This document shows, one piece after another, positions 20,524-32,976 of a stretch of DNA of 64,000 nucleotides. The position numbers and the translations under genes are program-made. Under the pieces are notes generated by a model. The model was given only the letters and a program-made list of their open reading frames with translations. It had not been told where the DNA came from and searched no databases. Position 1 is the first letter of the stretch. Each line of letters begins with the position of its first letter. Source of the stretch: Bordetella genomosp. 4 (lineage in GTDB: Bacteria; Pseudomonadota; Gammaproteobacteria; Burkholderiales; Burkholderiaceae_B); contig NZ_NEVQ01000009.1 of assembly GCF_002261185.1 (NCBI RefSeq), positions 88,923 to 152,922 on the forward strand, in the 5' to 3' direction.

Positions 20524-21852
20524 ATGAATTTGAACCTGCTGGCCCTCGAAACCTCCTCCTCGCGTTGCGGGGTGGCCCTTTTGCGCGAAACCGATGCGGG
20601 TTGCACGGTTTCCGTGCTGGAGCACGAAGGTGCCCAGGAACACGCCGAGCGATTGCTGCCGATGGCGGGGCAGCTCCTGGAGCAGGCGAGGCTGACGCCG
20701 GGGGACCTGGACGCCATCGCGTTTGGTCAGGGGCCGGGGGGCTTTACAGGCTTGCGAGTCGCCTGCGGCGTTGCTCAGGGGATGGGCTTGGCGCTGGGGA
20801 TACCTGTGGTGCCCATTGTGTCTCACCTGGCGGTGGCGCACGAAACCGGCGCGCAGCCGGGGGATATAGTATTGGTGGCGCTGGATGCCCGCATGAACGA
20901 GGTTTATCTGGCCGCCTACGCCTGTGGGCCGGACAGCGAGCGTCCATGGCTGACCTTGCAGGCGCCTATGCTGATTGCCGTGGACGAGGCGGTGCCCTGG
21001 ACTGCGCATCATCTGCCGCTATGGGCAGCCAATAACCAGGCCGAATGGTTGGGCCATGGTTTGGCCGGTGGGCTGGTGGACGGCCTGGCAGGCGGCTTGG
21101 TCGGCGGCGTGGTTGCCTCGTTCGCGGGGACATCCCTGCGTTTGGCAGGGGATGCCTGGGATGTTTACGCGGACGAGATGGCGCAGCCTGCAACTTGGCG
21201 GCGCCATGCTGCCGCACGGCCTCAGGCCAGCGCTGTGGCGCATTTGGCGCGCCAGGCGTGGTTGCGAGGCGAGGCGGTAGCTCCCGAGCTGGCCGCGCCC
21301 TTGTATGTCCGAGACAAAATTGCCTTTACGACGACGGAGCGCGAGCGCGGTCTGGGGGGCAACCCCAAGGCCGCACCTGCCTGGCCCGCGCCAGTGCTGG
21401 AGCCCATGGCCGAGCCGGATGTGGATGCCGTAGCCGAATTGGAGGCCAGCTTGCAGGCGTTTCCCTGGACGCGAGGCAATTTTGCGGATGCATTGGCCTC
21501 AGGATACGAGGCGTGCGTACTGCGTCAGGGCGGTAAAGTCGTCGGGTTCTGCCTGGTGATGCTGGCGCCCGACGTGGCGCATTTGCTGGTGATAGGCGTG
21601 TCTCGCGCGCATCATCGCCAAGGTCTGGGCAGTGTGCTGTTGAGGTGGTGCGAGCAAATCGCGCGGCAACATGATTTGCCGGCCGTGATGCTGGAGGTGC
21701 GGCCGTCCAATACGTCCGCGCTGGCATTCTATGAAAAAAGCGGCTTTCAGCGTATCGGACTGCGTCGCGGCTATTATCCTACGGGTAAGGGACAGCGCGA
21801 GGACGCCTTGGTGATGCAGAAAATGCTGGTGAGCGAGGGATCGTCGCAATGA
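20524..21852 (+). CDS. tsaB-rimI: Fused TsaB / RimI-type acetyltransferase
   Basis: A 442-residue two-domain protein. Residues 1-270 are TsaB, partner of TsaD in making the t6A37 modification of tRNAs (LLALETSSSRCGVALL, GQGPGGFTGLRV, VALDARMNEVYLA). Residues about 295-435 are a GNAT acetyltransferase like RimI, which acetylates the N-terminus of ribosomal protein S18 (acetyl-CoA motif RAHHRQGLGSVLL, then NTSALAFYEKSGFQRIGLRRGYY). Between them is a proline-rich linker. Residues about 178-198 are a Gly/Leu/Val repeat (GHGLAGGLVDGLAGGLVGG). Such fusions are known in related bacteria. The stop overlaps the next start (ATGA). A longer frame from 20452 is open but not homologous. Confidence 0.92.
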   Translation: MNLNLLALETSSSRCGVALLRETDAGCTVSVLEHEGAQEHAERLLPMAGQLLEQARLTPGDLDAIAFGQGPGGFTGLRVACGVAQGMGLALGIPVVPIVSHLAVAHETGAQPGDIVLVALDARMNEVYLAAYACGPDSERPWLTLQAPMLIAVDEAVPWTAHHLPLWAANNQAEWLGHGLAGGLVDGLAGGLVGGVVASFAGTSLRLAGDAWDVYADEMAQPATWRRHAAARPQASAVAHLARQAWLRGEAVAPELAAPLYVRDKIAFTTTERERGLGGNPKAAPAWPAPVLEPMAEPDVDAVAELEASLQAFPWTRGNFADALASGYEACVLRQGGKVVGFCLVMLAPDVAHLLVIGVSRAHHRQGLGSVLLRWCEQIARQHDLPAVMLEVRPSNTSALAFYEKSGFQRIGLRRGYYPTGKGQREDALVMQKMLVSEGSSQ

Positions 21853-22976
21853 CGTCTGTGCTTGACGACATGGCGCAGACGGCCGACGGTGTTGCCCAGG
21901 AGGCAGCGTTGGCGCCTCCTCGCATCAATGCGCTGCAAAAACTCTGGCTGCGCGAAATCGGTATCGAGAAGACTTGGCTAAAGGCCGCGGATCCGCAGCC
22001 GGAGCCGGCTGCATCGGTGGCCTCGGCGCAGGCGTCTGCTTCAGACGCTGATGCCGGTACGCTGCAGGATCCGGCGGCACAGGCAAGAGCAGCGCTGCGG
22101 GCAGGGGGGCATCCCAGTGCCGGCGCTGGCGCAACGATGCGTTCGGATGCCGCGGCCGCTGCCGGATATCTCAATGCAGGCGGTGGCGCGGATTCGCTCG
22201 GCGCAGCAGGCCGTCGCGCGGACGCTGTGCCTGCCGCAGGCGCTACGCCTGTTGCCGCGGCGCCCGTACAGGGCGAACGTGCTGACGCGGCGTCCGCGCA
22301 GGGTGAACGTGCCGACGCACCCGGGCGGCCAGGTGGGGCGCCGACCCGTCCCGCAGCAGGTGCCGCCGCACCTGTGGCGCGTGCACCGACCCCTACGCCA
22401 GAACCTGTTGTCCCCGCGACCGATTTCGACGCCCTGCGCGAACAGGTCCTGCAGTGCACGGCCTGTGGCCTGTGCCAGGGGCGCCGCCATGCCGTTTTCG
22501 GCATGGGCGCTCGTCCTGCGCGCTGGATGGTCGTGGGGGAGGCGCCGGGCGAGCAAGAGGACCGTCAGGGCCTGCCGTTCGTGGGGCGCTCCGGTCAGTT
22601 GCTGGACGCGATGCTGAGCGCCGTAGGGATGAGCCGCGAAAAAGACGTCTTTATCGCCAACGTGATCAAGTGCAGGCCGCCAGGCAATCGCAACCCCAAG
22701 CCCGAGGAAATCGCTGCGTGCAGTCCATACCTGAAGCGGCAGATCGAGCTGATTCGGCCCGAGCGGATTCTGGTGCTGGGCCGTTTTGCCGCCCAGACCC
22801 TGCTGGGAACGGATGCCACCATCGGCAGTCTGCGCGGACGCCAGCATGTGTGGACCATGGACGATGGGCACCGAATTCCGGTGGTCGTCAGTTATCACCC
22901 GGCATACTTGCTACGCAGCCCGGTCGAAAAGGCGCGTGCCTGGCAGGATCTGCAGCTCGCAATGGCCCTGGCCTGA
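21849..22976 (+). CDS. Family-4 type uracil-DNA glycosylase with a long N-terminal linker
   Basis: A 375-residue protein. The catalytic domain starts near residue 195: cluster cysteines in LQCTACGLCQGR, active-site motif 1 VVGEAPGEQEDRQGLPFVGR, then NVIKCRPPGNRNPKPEE and EIAACSPYLK that supply the other cluster ligands, and SYHPAYLLRSP. It removes uracil from DNA. Residues about 45-190 are low-complexity Ala, Gly, Pro and Arg, connecting a conserved N-terminal stretch (INALQKLWLREIGIEKTWLK) to the enzyme. Translationally coupled to tsaB-rimI. Confidence 0.92.
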   Translation: MTSVLDDMAQTADGVAQEAALAPPRINALQKLWLREIGIEKTWLKAADPQPEPAASVASAQASASDADAGTLQDPAAQARAALRAGGHPSAGAGATMRSDAAAAAGYLNAGGGADSLGAAGRRADAVPAAGATPVAAAPVQGERADAASAQGERADAPGRPGGAPTRPAAGAAAPVARAPTPTPEPVVPATDFDALREQVLQCTACGLCQGRRHAVFGMGARPARWMVVGEAPGEQEDRQGLPFVGRSGQLLDAMLSAVGMSREKDVFIANVIKCRPPGNRNPKPEEIAACSPYLKRQIELIRPERILVLGRFAAQTLLGTDATIGSLRGRQHVWTMDDGHRIPVVVSYHPAYLLRSPVEKARAWQDLQLAMALA

Positions 22977-23126
22977 GCCTGGGCAGGTCTGCTGGTCTGG
23001 AGTAATCAGGCAAGGCTGCAGAGAGCGGCGTCAGCCCAAATGTCAGGTCACGCAGGCGCAGCCATCAGGCTAATCGCCGAGACGCCTGGATGAGCGCCCA
23101 GCAGCGGGCGTTCATCGCGCAGGCGC

Positions 23127-24464
23127 TCAATGTTGCTTGATCGCGTGGCCGTGCCCTTCCTGGCCGATTTGCTCGTGCAGCGCGGGATCCGCGTTGAGGT
23201 TGCGGCGGCTCCAGCGCATGAACAGCACCATCAGGATCGCGACCAGCACGCCAAACAGCACTATCACGACATTGATCGGCATTTCCAGCCACAGCATCAG
23301 CGTATAAACCGCGACCATCAACAAGATGTTGAGCTGTTCGTTGAAGTTTTGCACGGCGATGGAGTGCCCGGCCGATAGCAGGACATGTCCGCGGTGCTGC
23401 AGCAGCGCATTCATCGGTACGACAAAGAACCCGGCGAGCCCGCCCGTCAGGAGCAGGACGCCATAAACCGCCCACGTGCTGTGCACCAGCGGCATGAGCA
23501 GCACCACGAGACCCATCAGAGCCCCGACGGGCAAGACGCATAAGGCTTTGCGCAGGGGAATGCGTCCCGCCAGAATGGAGCCCACGACGGTCCCGACGGC
23601 TGCGACGCCCATCAGCATCGAGGCCTCGTCGAGCCTATAGCCCAAATGCTGGCGTCCCCATTCGATTACGATCAACTGCAGTACCGCACCGGCTCCCCAG
23701 AACAGGGTGGTGACGGCGAGGGAAATCTGGCCCAGCTTGTCTTGCCACAGGACGCGGACATAGCTGGCAAAGACTCGCGTCAGCTTGATGGGGTTTTTCT
23801 GCTGCGGCGGATAGCGCACATGAGTATTCGGGATCAGCAGATTGCACAGCGCCGCCAGCAGATAGACGCAGGCGATGACCAGAATGGCAGCTTCGGCAGG
23901 GGTGTGCACCCACTGGCCGATGATGTGGTGATCGAGCAGCGCCGTCGAGGCAGCGGGGGAGATCAGCACTCCGCCCAGCACCGTGCCCAGAATGATGGAG
24001 AACACCGTCAGGCCTTCGATCCAGCTATTGCCCTTGACCAGCATTTCCGGCGGCAGCATTTCGGTCACGATGCCGTATTTCGCGGGCGAGTAGGCGGCTG
24101 CGCCGACCCCCACCAGGCCATAGGCCACACAGACCAGATAGGTCTGGTATTCATCGGGAATGCCCAGATTGGCATAGAGGAACATCAGCAGGCAGCCGGA
24201 GACCTTGAGGGCGTTGGTGGCGAACATCACCCGCCCTTTGGGGAACGAGTCAGCGACTGCGCCGACAAAGGCCGCCAGCACCACATACGACAGTGCGAAC
24301 GACCATTTCATCAGCGGCGCCATCCAGTCCGGACCATGCAATTCCAGAATCAAGGCGATCGCCGCAATGAACAATGCATTGTCCGCCAGAGACGAGAAGG
24401 CCTGAGCGGCCATGACCAGATAAAACCCGCGTTTCAAAAGAGAGTCCCCGGTGGCTGCCGGCAA
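23127..24464 (-). CDS. lplT: Lysophospholipid transporter LplT (MFS)
   Basis: A 445-residue major-facilitator protein with about twelve membrane segments. The N-terminal FYLVMAAQAFSSLADNALF and the loop AYSPAKYGIVTEMLPPEMLVKGNSWIE (split here as AYSPAKYGIVTEML and VKGNSWIE) are family hallmarks. In E. coli LplT flips lysophosphatidylethanolamine into the cell for re-acylation by Aas; no aas gene is in this window. The start used is TTG (24464) because an in-frame ATG at 24413 falls inside the first helix; the true start remains uncertain. It is divergent from smc with a 235-bp gap in which I see no clear motif. Confidence 0.88.
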   Translation of the reverse strand: MPAATGDSLLKRGFYLVMAAQAFSSLADNALFIAAIALILELHGPDWMAPLMKWSFALSYVVLAAFVGAVADSFPKGRVMFATNALKVSGCLLMFLYANLGIPDEYQTYLVCVAYGLVGVGAAAYSPAKYGIVTEMLPPEMLVKGNSWIEGLTVFSIILGTVLGGVLISPAASTALLDHHIIGQWVHTPAEAAILVIACVYLLAALCNLLIPNTHVRYPPQQKNPIKLTRVFASYVRVLWQDKLGQISLAVTTLFWGAGAVLQLIVIEWGRQHLGYRLDEASMLMGVAAVGTVVGSILAGRIPLRKALCVLPVGALMGLVVLLMPLVHSTWAVYGVLLLTGGLAGFFVVPMNALLQHRGHVLLSAGHSIAVQNFNEQLNILLMVAVYTLMLWLEMPINVVIVLFGVLVAILMVLFMRWSRRNLNADPALHEQIGQEGHGHAIKQH

Positions 24465-24699
24465 CCCGGCAGCGGTAAAAAGTCTGTTTCGGATGAAAAA
24501 AAAGTGTCAGCGAGTATAGCGTCTGACGTGTAGATGATGGGATTAGCGTCGTTTTCAGCGTGGGGCGGCAACAGCCTGGGGTATCATACGAGCCACACTA
24601 GATTCGCCATTCTACGGTCCCCGAGGGGCCGGTTCGCTATTCGTAGGGCAGGTCTGTTCAACGCGTTTCGTTTAACCCCACCCGTCCATCCATCGTACT

Positions 24700-27600
24700 G
24701 TGCGCCTGACTCAACTAAAACTCGCCGGATTCAAATCGTTCGTCGACCCTACCGTGATTCCCGTACCCAGCCAGCTGGTGGGGGTCGTGGGCCCTAATGG
24801 CTGCGGCAAATCTAATATTATCGATGCGGTCCGCTGGGTGCTGGGCGAGGCCAAGGCCTCCGAGTTGCGTGGCGAATCCATGCAGGACGTGATTTTCAAC
24901 GGCTCGGGCCATCGTAAACCTGCCGCGCGTGCGTCTGTCGAAATGGTATTCGACAACAGCGAAGGCCGCGCTGCGGGCCAATGGAGCGCCTATTCCGAGA
25001 TCGCGGTGCGCCGCGTGCTCACGCGCGACGGCACCAGCAGTTACTACGTCAACAACCAGCAGGTACGCCGCCGCGATATTCACGATATTTTCCTGGGCAC
25101 CGGCCTGGGCGCGCGTGGCTACGCCATCATCGGTCAGGGCATGATCAACCGCCTGATCGAGGCGCGTCCCGAGGAATTGCGCGTCTTCCTCGAAGAAGCC
25201 GCCGGCGTCTCGCGCTACAAAGAACGCCGCCGCGAAACGGAAAATCGCCTTTCGGATACTAGGGAAAACCTGACCCGCGTCGAAGACATTCTGCGCGAAT
25301 TGGGGGCGCAGCTGGAAAAGCTCGAGGCGCAGGCCGAAGTGGCCCGCCAATACCGCGAGTTGCAGGCCGACGGCGAGAAAAAACAATTTGCCCTCTGGCT
25401 CCTGAAAGAAACCGGCGCGCGCGATGAGCGCCAGCGCAAGAGCCAGGACATGGCTCAGGCCCAGACCAACCTCGAGGCGGCCATCGCGGGGCTGCGTGCT
25501 GGCGAGCTTGAGCTCGAGTCGCGCCGCCAGGCCCACTACGCAGCCAGCGACGCCGTGCACACCGCCCAGGGGCAGCTTTACGAGGCCAATGCGCAGGTCA
25601 GCCGCCTGGAGGCGGAAATCCGCCACGTGGTCGATTCGCGTAACCGCCTGCAGGCACGGCGGGATCAGCTGCAGCAGCAGATCGCCGAATGGGAAACCCA
25701 GCAGGCCCACTGTGTCGAGCAGATCGCCCAGGCCGAGGAAGACCTGGCCGCCAGCGCCGCTCGCACCGAAGAAGCCCGTGCGCTGGCCGAGGAGGCCCAG
25801 GCCAGTTTGCCTGCGACGGAGTCCCGGGTGCGCGATGCCGCGGCTGCGCGCGACGAGATGCGCGGGGCGTTGGCGCGTGTCGAACAGAATCTGGCGCTGG
25901 TCGCACAGACCCAGCGCGACGCCGATCGCCAACTGCAAAACCTGGAGCAACGCCGCGAGCGCCTGCAGCAGGAATTACGCGAATTGCACACCCCGGATCT
26001 CGCCAGGCTGGAGCAATTGGCGGGCGATCGTGCAGTGGGCGAGGACCAACTCGAAGAAGCCCAGCAACAGCTCGCTGACCTGGAAGCCCGTGTTCCCGAG
26101 GCGGACGCCGAACGCAGCCGCGCACAGGCAGCCGCCCAGCAGGACGCGCAGGCACTGGCCCGCCTGGAGGCTCGCTTGGCCGCATTGGTCAAGCTGCAGG
26201 AAGACGTCCAGAAGCAAGGCGCGCTAGAGCCTTGGCTGGCCAAGCATGAACTGACCGGCTTGGCCCGGTTGTGGCAAAAGCTGCACATCGAGCCGGGCTG
26301 GGAAAACGCTTTGGAAGCCGTCCTGCGCGAGCGCATGGCCGCCATGGAGGTGCGCAACCTGGATTGGTCGCGGGCCTTTGCCGAGGACGCCCCGCCCGCG
26401 CGTCTGGCGTTTTATCAGGTTCCGGCCGCGGCGCCGGCACCGGCTGCGCCCGCGGGGTTGACCCCCCTGGCGAGCTTGTTGCGCATTACCGATCCAGACC
26501 TGCGCACCTTGCTGAACGACTGGCTGCGCAACGTCTATACCGCTGCCGACATGAGCCAGGCGCTGGCGACTCGTGCGACGCTGCCGCCTGGCGCCGCATG
26601 CGTGGTGCAGGCCGGGCATCTGATCGATGCGCACAGCGTGCGGTTCTATGCCCCCGATTCCGAGCAGGCAGGCATGCTCGCTCGCCAGCAGGAAATCGAA
26701 AACCTGCAGCGCGAGATCAAGGCGCATCAGCTGATCGCGGACCAGGCGCGAGCCGCCGTGGCACGCGCAGAGAGCGCATGGCAGCAGGTGTCGCAGGCCA
26801 TTACGCCAGCGCGCCAGCGCGTCGCTGAAGTAACGCGCCGGGTGCACGACATTCAGCTCGAGCACTCGCGTTTGCAGCAGCAGGCCGAACAGTCGGGCGA
26901 ACGGGCGACCCGCCTGCGCCAGGATCTAGAGGAAATCGCAGCCCACGAGGAAGACCTGCGTGCCACACGCGAGGAGGCCGAGGCGCGTTTCGAAACGCTG
27001 GACCAGGAATTGGGCGAGCATCAGTCGCGTTTTGCCGATGCCGAGATGGCGGGCGAGGACCTCGCCGCGCAAGCCGAGGCTGCCCGTGCCAAATTGCGCG
27101 AACTCGAGCGCGCGGCCCAGGAGGCCGAATTTGCCGAACGCGGCGTGCAATCTCGTATCGCGGATCTGCAGCGCAATCGCCAGTTGGCCATCGATCAAAG
27201 CCAACGTGGGGCTGTCGAGCTCGAACAATTGCAGGCCGAGCTGGCAGAGTTCGATGCGTCTGCGTCGCAAGCCGGCTTGCAAGACGCGTTGGAGGCTCGA
27301 GCCGAGCGCGAAGAAGCCCTGACCCGGGCTCGCCAGGAGCTCGACAACCTGTCGGCCCTGCTGCGCGGCGCCGACGAAGAGCGCATGCAACAAGAACGTG
27401 CGCTGGAACCGCTGCGTGCGCGCATCACCGAACTGCAATTGCAGGAGCAGGCCGCTCGTCTGGCCGAGGAACAATTCACCGAGCAGCTGAATGCCCGTGA
27501 GGTAGACCGCGAGGCACTGGCTCGGGAACTGGCCGATCGTCCCGATGAATGGCGTCGGGCGAACTGGCTGCAATCCGAAGTCGGCCGTATTTCCCGCCAG

Positions 27601-28230
27601 ATCGATTCGCTGGGCTCCGTGAACCTGGCCGCGTTGGATGAGCTGAACGCCTCGCGCGAACGCAAGGAGTTCCTCGATTCCCAGCAGCAGGATTTGCTGA
27701 CGGCGATCGACACCCTCGAAGACGCCATCCGCAAAATCGATCGCGAAACGCGCGAGCTGCTGCAGGCGACCTTCGATACCGTCAACGGCCACTTTGGCGA
27801 ACTATTCCCCAGGCTGTTCGGCGGCGGTGAAGCCAAACTCACGATGACCGGCGACGAAATCCTGGACGCGGGTGTGCAGGTGATGGCGCAGCCGCCGGGC
27901 AAACGAAACAGCACGATTCATTTGTTATCCGGTGGTGAGAAAGCGCTGACCGCTACCGCGCTCGTGTTTGCGTTGTTCAAACTGAACCCGGCGCCGTTCT
28001 GCTTGCTGGACGAGGTGGATGCGCCGTTGGATGACGCCAATACCGAGCGTTATGCCAATCTGGTGAGCAGCATGAGCGAGCAGACGCAGTTCCTGTTCAT
28101 CTCGCATAACAAGATCGCGATGCAAATGGCCAAACAATTGGTTGGCGTGACCATGCAAGAACAAGGCGTTTCGCGTATCGTTGCTGTTGATATTGATTCG
28201 GCCGTGCAAATGGCCTCCGAAGCCGCATAA
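24700..28230 (+). CDS. smc: Chromosome segregation protein SMC
   Basis: A 1176-residue condensin subunit. Walker A GPNGCGKSNI is at residues 31-40. Two coiled-coil arms rich in Glu, Gln, Arg and Ala flank a hinge at about residues 507-665. The C-terminal head has signature LLSGGEKALTA near residue 1075 and Walker B PFCLLDEVDAPLDDAN near 1100. The start is GTG, giving VRLTQLKLAGFKSF read as Met; no upstream in-frame ATG exists near. zipA and ligA follow in the same direction. Confidence 0.97.
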   Translation: MRLTQLKLAGFKSFVDPTVIPVPSQLVGVVGPNGCGKSNIIDAVRWVLGEAKASELRGESMQDVIFNGSGHRKPAARASVEMVFDNSEGRAAGQWSAYSEIAVRRVLTRDGTSSYYVNNQQVRRRDIHDIFLGTGLGARGYAIIGQGMINRLIEARPEELRVFLEEAAGVSRYKERRRETENRLSDTRENLTRVEDILRELGAQLEKLEAQAEVARQYRELQADGEKKQFALWLLKETGARDERQRKSQDMAQAQTNLEAAIAGLRAGELELESRRQAHYAASDAVHTAQGQLYEANAQVSRLEAEIRHVVDSRNRLQARRDQLQQQIAEWETQQAHCVEQIAQAEEDLAASAARTEEARALAEEAQASLPATESRVRDAAAARDEMRGALARVEQNLALVAQTQRDADRQLQNLEQRRERLQQELRELHTPDLARLEQLAGDRAVGEDQLEEAQQQLADLEARVPEADAERSRAQAAAQQDAQALARLEARLAALVKLQEDVQKQGALEPWLAKHELTGLARLWQKLHIEPGWENALEAVLRERMAAMEVRNLDWSRAFAEDAPPARLAFYQVPAAAPAPAAPAGLTPLASLLRITDPDLRTLLNDWLRNVYTAADMSQALATRATLPPGAACVVQAGHLIDAHSVRFYAPDSEQAGMLARQQEIENLQREIKAHQLIADQARAAVARAESAWQQVSQAITPARQRVAEVTRRVHDIQLEHSRLQQQAEQSGERATRLRQDLEEIAAHEEDLRATREEAEARFETLDQELGEHQSRFADAEMAGEDLAAQAEAARAKLRELERAAQEAEFAERGVQSRIADLQRNRQLAIDQSQRGAVELEQLQAELAEFDASASQAGLQDALEARAEREEALTRARQELDNLSALLRGADEERMQQERALEPLRARITELQLQEQAARLAEEQFTEQLNAREVDREALARELADRPDEWRRANWLQSEVGRISRQIDSLGSVNLAALDELNASRERKEFLDSQQQDLLTAIDTLEDAIRKIDRETRELLQATFDTVNGHFGELFPRLFGGGEAKLTMTGDEILDAGVQVMAQPPGKRNSTIHLLSGGEKALTATALVFALFKLNPAPFCLLDEVDAPLDDANTERYANLVSSMSEQTQFLFISHNKIAMQMAKQLVGVTMQEQGVSRIVAVDIDSAVQMASEAA

Positions 28231-28274
28231 CCACTACAACGGAAGGGCGCTGCCTGGCAGCGCAGGATTGACAC

Positions 28275-31447
<3,173 letters not shown>

Positions 31448-31573
31448 TCTTGCGCTGATCCTGTTTTGAGGAAAAAAATGCTTCCTGGGGCAGTAGGCTG
31501 AAGGCGTAGCGTGTGGGTCTTTGGGGATGCTGGGGGGCTGTCTGTGGCATGCTTCGGGTGGAGTTCTTTTGGC

Positions 31574-31707
31574 GCAGGAGGTCGGCGTGTAAAAGCCCCG
31601 CCGGGCCTATCGCCGCGACTCGGCCCGTCAGCAGGGGCCTCGGCCCGCTTCGCGGGCTAAATCGCGGCTCAACGGCCCGGCGGGGCTTTTACACGCCGAC
31701 CTCCTGC
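31574..31707 (+). repeat. Long hairpin B1 after ligA (part of gap 31448-32190)
   Basis: Bases 31574-31607 and 31674-31707 are perfect 34-bp inverted repeats around a 66-base loop. The loop itself folds: CCGCGA near 31612 pairs with TCGCGG near 31662, and GCCCGC-TTC-GCGGGC forms an apical hairpin (about 31643-31657). The loop sequence is the same type as that of B2 read on the opposite strand, with paired substitutions in the stems. It has sense orientation to ligA. Not followed by a T-run, so not a classic terminator. Confidence 0.85.
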
Positions 31708-31870
31708 TCGCAATGTCTTCCGGTGACGGATGTCATGCGCTTTGCTGCATCAACTCTGTTGTGTTGAGTTCACGATGGCCGAATGGCACTAGCTCAACCC
31801 ACCGCATTGCCAAAGTCGGTTTCGAAAAACACGGATGGCAATCAGCCCTCGTTGCATTCCCTCATCATGA

Positions 31871-32004
31871 GTCCCTGTCGCGTGCCTGGGCGTGGCGGCG
31901 GGCCGTTGAGCACGGATTCAGTCCGCGCAGCGGACCGAGGCCCCTGGTCATGGGCCGAGTCCGTGCGATAGGCCCGGCGCCACGCCCAGGCACGCGACAG
32001 GGAC
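31871..32004 (-). repeat. Long hairpin B2, inverted partner of B1 (part of gap 31448-32190)
   Basis: Bases 31871-31896 and 31979-32004 are perfect 26-bp inverted repeats with a further imperfect extension inward. Read on the minus strand its loop aligns with B1: shared blocks include GGGCCTATCGC, ACTCGGCCC, AGGGGCCTCGG and CTCAACGGCCC. Between them the B1 stem CCGCGA/TCGCGG becomes CACGGA/TCCGTG, and GCCCGC/GCGGGC becomes GTCCGC/GCGGAC. The rest of the gap (31708-31870 and 32005-32190) holds only the terminator listed next; I see no gene in it. Confidence 0.85.
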
Positions 32005-32054
32005 GCTTTCAGAGAGACAATCACGAGCAGCAAACGCCCATAAACCAACAGCGA

Positions 32055-32089
32055 TAAAAAAGCCCCAGTTAAAAAACCAGGGCCTTTTT
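32055..32089. terminator. Bidirectional terminator between ligA/B hairpins and the parvulin gene
   Basis: A run of six A, then GCCCC, an A-rich loop, GGGCC and a run of five T. The stem GCCC/GGGC plus the flanking A and T runs can form on both strands, so it can stop transcripts from both convergent sides. It separates the parvulin gene from hairpin B2. Confidence 0.65.
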
Positions 32090-32190
32090 CACGTACACAA
32101 TCATCATGCAACGCCAGCAAGAGCCGTTAACCAACGCCGCCGGCCAAACCTGACCACAGTACTAAACTGCAGCCAGGCACATCGTCAGCA

Positions 32191-32967
32191 TTACTTGATC
32201 GTCGCTTTGTCGCGCAATTGCTTCTGGTATTCACCCAGAGCCTGCTGACGCAGCATTTCTTCGAGTTGCGGACGGACTTGATCGAGCGGGGGGAATTCCA
32301 CCGGACGGGTGTCCTCGACCTCGATGATGTGCCAACCGAACTGCGTTTGTACCGGCTTGTCGGCCAGTTGGCCTTTCTTCAGGCTGCCGACGGTGTCAGC
32401 AAACGGCTTGACGTAGTTGGTGGGAGCTGCCCAGCCCAGGTCCCCGCCATTGGCGCCACTGCCAGGGTCCTTGGAGTTTTTCTTGGCCAGATCGGCAAAC
32501 TTGCTTTTGTCTTTCTTGATCTGCGCCAGCAAGTCGTTGGCGGTTTTCTCGTCTTCGACGAGGATGTGGCGGACTTTGTATTCCTGTTGGCCGGCTTGTT
32601 GCTGCTTGGCCTTGTTGTACTCGTCCTGAATCTGCTTGTCGGTGATGGGGTGCTTTTTCAGGTAGTCGGCCATCAGCGCGCGAACGAGGATGCCTTCGCG
32701 GGCCAGCGAGATTTCGGTCTGGACGTCGGCTTGTTTGGCGATGCCGTCTTTTTCGGCCGCCTGGACGAAGATCTGGCGGTTGATCATTTCCTGCTTGACC
32801 TGTTCGCGCAGTTGCGGCGAATCGGTTGCGCCCTGGCTGACCAGCAGTTTGACGAATTGATCCAGGCTTTGCTGAGAGATCGCCTTGCCATTGACGGTGG
32901 CGACGTTCTGCGCAAATGCGGGTACCGCGACCGCGCAAGCAGCGGCCAGCATCACGATGCGTTTCAT
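32191..32967 (-). CDS. Periplasmic parvulin-type peptidyl-prolyl isomerase (Par27-like)
   Basis: A 258-residue protein with a signal peptide (MKRIVMLAAACAVAVPAFAQ), a SurA-like N-terminal helical region and a parvulin domain at about residues 130-222 (VRHILVEDEKTANDLL, FADLAKKNSKDPGSGANGGD, FGWHIIEVED), then a C-terminal helix. This is the layout of Par27, a periplasmic chaperone and isomerase studied in Bordetella pertussis that assists outer-membrane proteins. Nine bases separate it from bolA upstream, so the two are probably co-transcribed. Confidence 0.88.
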   Translation of the reverse strand: MKRIVMLAAACAVAVPAFAQNVATVNGKAISQQSLDQFVKLLVSQGATDSPQLREQVKQEMINRQIFVQAAEKDGIAKQADVQTEISLAREGILVRALMADYLKKHPITDKQIQDEYNKAKQQQAGQQEYKVRHILVEDEKTANDLLAQIKKDKSKFADLAKKNSKDPGSGANGGDLGWAAPTNYVKPFADTVGSLKKGQLADKPVQTQFGWHIIEVEDTRPVEFPPLDQVRPQLEEMLRQQALGEYQKQLRDKATIK

Positions 32968-32976
32968 GGATTTCCT

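Noticed and set aside
31508..31767. Short open frame through hairpin B1
   Set aside because: It crosses the perfect inverted repeat, and the B2 counterpart has no matching frame; the structure explains the sequence better.
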